This document shows positions 61,543 to 64,000 of a stretch of 64,000 nt of DNA, piece after piece (positions within the stretch are counted from its first letter, which is position 1; each line of letters begins with the position of its first letter). Origin of the DNA: Caviibacter sp963550915 (lineage in GTDB: Bacteria; Fusobacteriota; Fusobacteriia; Fusobacteriales; Leptotrichiaceae). The DNA lies in assembly GCA_963550915.1 (NCBI GenBank), contig CAUVEB010000002.1:1-64000 (forward strand). Reading direction: 5' to 3'. The notes under the pieces were generated by a model. It saw only the letters and a list, made by a program, of their open reading frames with translations, ran no database searches and was not told where the DNA came from. Made by a program: the position numbers and the translations under genes.

Positions 61543-63060
61543 TTATCTAACACTTCTTGCAAAATCACGAACAAGTGATTCTATTGCTGATTCTATTTTG
61601 TGTCCTTGTTCTTGCATTATTCTTGATTTTCCAAGTTCTCTACTTGCTGAAGTACTTACCATTTGTTTTTCAAATTCTGGTACATCTCCTGTTAAGTATG
61701 TAATGATATATTCATTTGAAAGTACTACTTTTTCAGATTTACTATATCTACCATGTGTTAATGTTATTGTTACTGTTACTGTTTCTTTTATTGTATCAGT
61801 TATTTTTTCATAGAAATGACGTCCATACCAATCATCTACATATTTTTGTTCTTTCTTTGTTGAAATACTTTTATTGTATTCTGTAGATTCATCAAGGTAT
61901 AGTACATATTTAGGTTTCATTGTGTCATATTTAAATCCCATGTTTTCAAGGATATTTACAACAAAATTTTCTCTTCTTGAATTAGATATAACTTTAAAAC
62001 TCTTGTCTGTGATAAATATGTTAATATCGTCTTCTTTATTATGTCCACCTTTTATGTATTGTTCATATTTTTTAGCTAAAGTGTAGCTGTCTTTGTAATT
62101 GTATATTATTTTACTTGCAGCATAGAAGTTTTTAACTGCATTTTTGTAATCATTTCTAGTTACATCTCTTAATGCTTGTGTATAAAATTCTTCTGCTTTT
62201 TGTTCTTTTTGTTTTTCTTTTGCTTTATCTAAATATCTTCTAACTTCATACGCTTTATTAATTGAGTATTTGTTGTATATTTCATATGAGTAGCTTAATT
62301 TTTCAATAGCTATATCATAGTTTTCAAAGAATAATTCTTTTTTACCTATTTCAAAAGCTTCATCCGCTTTTCTTACTTCTATTGCTTTTTTAACTTGTTC
62401 GTATCTTGTTCTTGAACCTTTGTAATCTTTATCATAGAAACTAAATACAGTAGAAGCTTCTCTTAATGCATCTAAGTATTTTTCATCCATGAAATCATAT
62501 TTTTTAGATAATGCTAAGTATCCGTCAGCTATATTTTTTACGTATACTTTGTAATAACCTTCATATTTTGTTGTATGTAACTTAAGTTCGTCCATTAAAT
62601 TTTTTGTAGCTCTATAGCTCTTTAGTATTGAAATAATTTCAAAACTACTTCTACTATCAAAAGTAGCTAACATATTTCTTTGGTTTTCAACTAATTTTTC
62701 AAGTAAATTTTCTGCTTTTTGTTGTGTTAAAAAGATAAGTTCTGATCTTAATTCAGGTATATCTTTTAATAAGTATTGTATGTGGAATGCATCGTATAAT
62801 ATCTTATTTGATGCGTTGTTGTTTGTGTTGTTTTCATTTTCAATATTTGTTCTGTAAAAATCGTCAATAAATTTAACTCTTGAAAGTAGTTCTGCTTTTT
62901 CTTTTTCTTTTAATTTAGCAAATTTACCTTTTCCTACGTATTTAACAGTTGTTTTTACGCTTTGTAAATATTCACCTTTTTCAAATTGATTTCTTGCTAT
63001 TGATGCATCACAAGAAATTAAGAATAGAAAAGTGATTAAATAAAATAAGTATTTCTTCAT
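61543..63060 (-). CDS. Large predicted lipoprotein with helical repeats
   Basis: This 505-residue protein has a lipoprotein signal, MKKYLFYLITFLFLISC, with the lipidated cysteine at 17. Residues about 20-330 are helical, with TPR-like segments such as 'QFEKGEYLQSVKTTVKYV' and 'KNAVKNFYAASKIIYNYKDS'. The C-terminal 170 residues are beta-rich with 'FVVNILENMGFKYDTMKPKYVLYLD' (quoted in part) and 'VTVTITLTHGRYSKSEKVVL'. No family recognised. Start at 63060, nine bases after GGAG. It is followed nine bases later by the Fur-family gene. Confidence 0.72.
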   Translation of the reverse strand: MKKYLFYLITFLFLISCDASIARNQFEKGEYLQSVKTTVKYVGKGKFAKLKEKEKAELLSRVKFIDDFYRTNIENENNTNNNASNKILYDAFHIQYLLKDIPELRSELIFLTQQKAENLLEKLVENQRNMLATFDSRSSFEIISILKSYRATKNLMDELKLHTTKYEGYYKVYVKNIADGYLALSKKYDFMDEKYLDALREASTVFSFYDKDYKGSRTRYEQVKKAIEVRKADEAFEIGKKELFFENYDIAIEKLSYSYEIYNKYSINKAYEVRRYLDKAKEKQKEQKAEEFYTQALRDVTRNDYKNAVKNFYAASKIIYNYKDSYTLAKKYEQYIKGGHNKEDDINIFITDKSFKVISNSRRENFVVNILENMGFKYDTMKPKYVLYLDESTEYNKSISTKKEQKYVDDWYGRHFYEKITDTIKETVTVTITLTHGRYSKSEKVVLSNEYIITYLTGDVPEFEKQMVSTSASRELGKSRIMQEQGHKIESAIESLVRDFARSVR

Positions 63061-63152
63061 GTCTATCATCTCCTAATAAAAAAATCCACACAACAAAATG
63101 CCATTACAAATTGCCATATGGAAAAATATTAAATAAATATTATTAACAAATA

Positions 63153-63235
63153 TGGTGCACGAGGAGGGACTCGAACCCTCATGCCGAAGCGCTAGATCCT
63201 AAGTCTAGTGCGTATACCAATTTCGCCACCCATGC
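63153..63235 (-). tRNA. tRNA-Leu(UAG)
   Basis: The gene folds as a cloverleaf with acceptor GCATGGG paired to CTCGTGC and encoded CCA. The anticodon loop CTTAGGA gives UAG, reading CUA and other CUN leucine codons. The long variable arm typical of tRNA-Leu is present, though short (about 12 bases). It is the last of four tRNA genes. Confidence 0.94.
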
Positions 63236-63250
63236 ATGATGTCCTAAAAG

Positions 63251-63327
63251 TGGGGTGACCGACGAGACTTGAACTCGCGACAACCAGATCCACAAACTGG
63301 CGCTCTACCAACTGAACTACGGTCACC
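63251..63327 (-). tRNA. tRNA-His(GUG)
   Basis: The anticodon loop TTGTGGA gives GUG. Acceptor GTGACCG pairs with CGGTCAC; an extra G at the 5' end (position -1) faces discriminator C, the hallmark of tRNA-His, and CCA is encoded. Confidence 0.95.
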
Positions 63328-63329
63328 AC

Positions 63330-63405
63330 TGGAGCGGGAAACGAGGGTCGAACTCGCGACATTCAGCTTGGAAGGCTGACGCTCTACCATCTGAGCTATT
63401 CCCGC
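63330..63405 (-). tRNA. tRNA-Gly(UCC)
   Basis: The anticodon loop CTTCCAA on a 5-bp stem TCAGC/GCTGA gives UCC, reading GGA and GGG. The acceptor GCGGGAA pairs with TTCCCGC, with discriminator T and encoded CCA. Confidence 0.95.
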
Positions 63406-63406
63406 A

Positions 63407-63483
63407 TGGTCGGTGTGACAGGATTTGAACCTACGACCCCTTGCTCCCAAGGCAAGTGCGCTACCGAACTGCGCTACACACCG
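63407..63483 (-). tRNA. tRNA-Pro(UGG)
   Basis: The anticodon loop CTTGGGA on stem CTTGC/GCAAG gives UGG, reading all CCN codons with modification. Acceptor CGGTGTG pairs with CACACCG, discriminator A, CCA encoded. It is the first of the cluster, directly downstream of the promoter. Confidence 0.95.
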
Positions 63484-63503
63484 ATATATTTAAGACAATA
63501 AAT

Positions 63504-63532
63504 ATATTACCATATTTAATTGGTGTTGTCAA
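63504..63532 (-). promoter_or_regulatory. Promoter for the tRNA cluster
   Basis: TTGACA (63527-63532), 17 bases, TAATAT (63504-63509), about 20 bases before tRNA-Pro. The 130 bases further upstream, up to the terminator at 63662, are AT-rich and show no other feature. Confidence 0.8.
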
Positions 63533-63661
63533 TATTTTTTATTTTTATTTTTTTGTTTCTTTATTTTATATTTTTCCAACAGCAATTTATACTAGATTAT
63601 ACCATATTTTTTTTATTTTTGTACCTTTATTTTATACTACTTGTAACAGTATTTTAACTTA

Positions 63662-63708
63662 GTAAAAGAATCTAAAGAAAGCCTAAATGTTAGGCTATCT
63701 TTTAGATT
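63662..63708 (-). terminator. Terminator after the PlsC-like gene
   Basis: AATCTAAAAGATAGCCTAA and TTAGGCTTTCTTTAGATT form a stem of about 18 bp with a single mismatch and bulge around a 3-base loop, followed by a T-rich stretch. It begins two bases after the stop codon. Confidence 0.88.
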
Positions 63709-63709
63709 G

Positions 63710-64000
63710 TTAATAATATAACTTTCTGGTATTTTCAACTATTTCTTCAACACTAAGATCTTTTGGATAAACTGTATCAAGATATTCAACACTAATTTTA
63801 CTTGGTTTTATAATTTTAGAACCAAAAGGCATTGCCTGATATGCTCCATTTATTTTTAAACAAGTTACAGGTATATCAAGAATTTTTGATATCATAGCAA
63901 AAGTCTTTTTGAATTCTTGTAGTTTACCATCCCTTGTTCTTGCACCTTCAGGGAATATTAAAACATTCTTACCTGATTTTAATATTGAAGATAATTTTTC
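63710..64000 (-). CDS. PlsC-type acyltransferase, C-terminal fragment (cut by window edge)
   Basis: The frame runs unbroken from the window edge to the stop at 63710, giving the last 96 residues. The acyltransferase motif III 'FPEGARTRDG' is intact, followed by 'INGAYQAMPFGSKIIKP', the motif IV region. The spacing 'EGARTRDGKLQEFKKTFA' is closest to the PlsC domains fused behind acyl-ACP/AMP ligase domains (Aas-like), so the full gene may be such a fusion. The product would acylate lysophospholipids at the inner membrane. A short 61-residue frame starting inside it is not a separate gene. Confidence 0.85.
   Translation of the reverse strand, partial: EKLSSILKSGKNVLIFPEGARTRDGKLQEFKKTFAMISKILDIPVTCLKINGAYQAMPFGSKIIKPSKISVEYLDTVYPKDLSVEEIVENTRKLYY

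Noticed and set aside
63061..63152. Terminator after tRNA-Leu
   Set aside because: A weak TCCATA/TGTGGA pairing before a T-run exists, but the loop is about 28 bases and the stem too poor to call.
63244..63450. 68-residue open frame across the tRNA cluster
   Set aside because: It is the translation of tRNA-His, tRNA-Gly and part of tRNA-Pro; three cloverleaves fully explain the sequence.
1..64000. CRISPR array, insertion sequence, prophage or toxin-antitoxin pair
   Set aside because: No regularly spaced direct repeats, transposase, integrase, phage structural gene or paired small toxin genes were seen.

Overview
The window looks like a chromosomal segment from a small-genome member of the Fusobacteriota, most likely family Leptotrichiaceae (Sneathia/Streptobacillus type). 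The DNA is very AT-rich. The gene content combines a Gram-negative envelope (BamA, TamB, several lipoproteins, a large predicted outer-membrane barrel) with a V-type ATPase of the sodium-binding type, WhiA, KtrAB-like potassium uptake and a fused MsrAB. This assignment is an inference from gene content; no 16S rRNA gene is present. I count 62 protein genes (two cut by the window edges) and four tRNA genes. All are on the minus strand, so the text follows transcription from high to low coordinates. No insertion sequence, prophage, CRISPR array or plasmid function was seen, and no gene-free stretch exceeds about 230 bases.

Layout in transcription order. (1) 64000-63153: the 3' end of a PlsC-type acyltransferase with a strong terminator, then a tRNA cluster Pro-Gly-His-Leu from one promoter. 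(2) 63060-60220: a lipoprotein gene joined to a PerR-like Fur-family regulator with its terminator, then a YitT transporter-like protein. (3) 60167-38836: a very long co-directional run. It holds a DUF1858 protein, an HTH regulator, glmM, a methyltransferase, a small membrane protein, a tandem SIMPL-like protein, lysine/DAP genes (lysC, dapA, dapF, asd), nine V-ATPase genes (G/H-I-K-E-C-F-A-B-D), and finally a 1320-residue predicted outer-membrane protein closed by a terminator. (4) 38717-30575: proS, a PpiD/SurA-like foldase, trkH-trkA, mnmG-rsmG. (5) 30507-23728: tamB-bamA, the outer-membrane assembly pair. (6) 23640-15722: a tight operon of a FUSC-like membrane protein, lipoprotein, hslO, an SPFH protein, a STAS protein, ddl, an M50 protease, a YigZ protein, der, dtd and an NlpC/P60 hydrolase. 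(7) 15614-11177: TrmB-type regulator, nrnA, small lipoprotein, csp, tyrS, AhpF-like reductase. (8) 11075-9630: mgtE. (9) 9496-3074: rpsB-tsf, an internal terminator, then pyrH-frr-mreB-dut-O-antigen-ligase-like-msrAB. (10) 3007-1: crr, a MATE transporter, whiA and an unknown partial gene.

Functional themes are ion homeostasis (Na+-type V-ATPase, Ktr/Trk, MgtE), translation (rpsB, tsf, frr, tyrS, proS, der, dtd, mnmG, rsmG, four tRNAs), wall precursor synthesis (glmM, ddl, DAP branch, mreB), envelope biogenesis (bamA, tamB, PpiD-like) and redox/stress defence (msrAB, AhpF-like, hslO, PerR-like). The parts least explained by known families are the 1320-residue barrel protein with an 11-glycine tract encoded at the end of the V-ATPase operon, the tandem SIMPL-like protein, a charged helical insertion in BamA, and structured leader RNAs before rpsB and csp.
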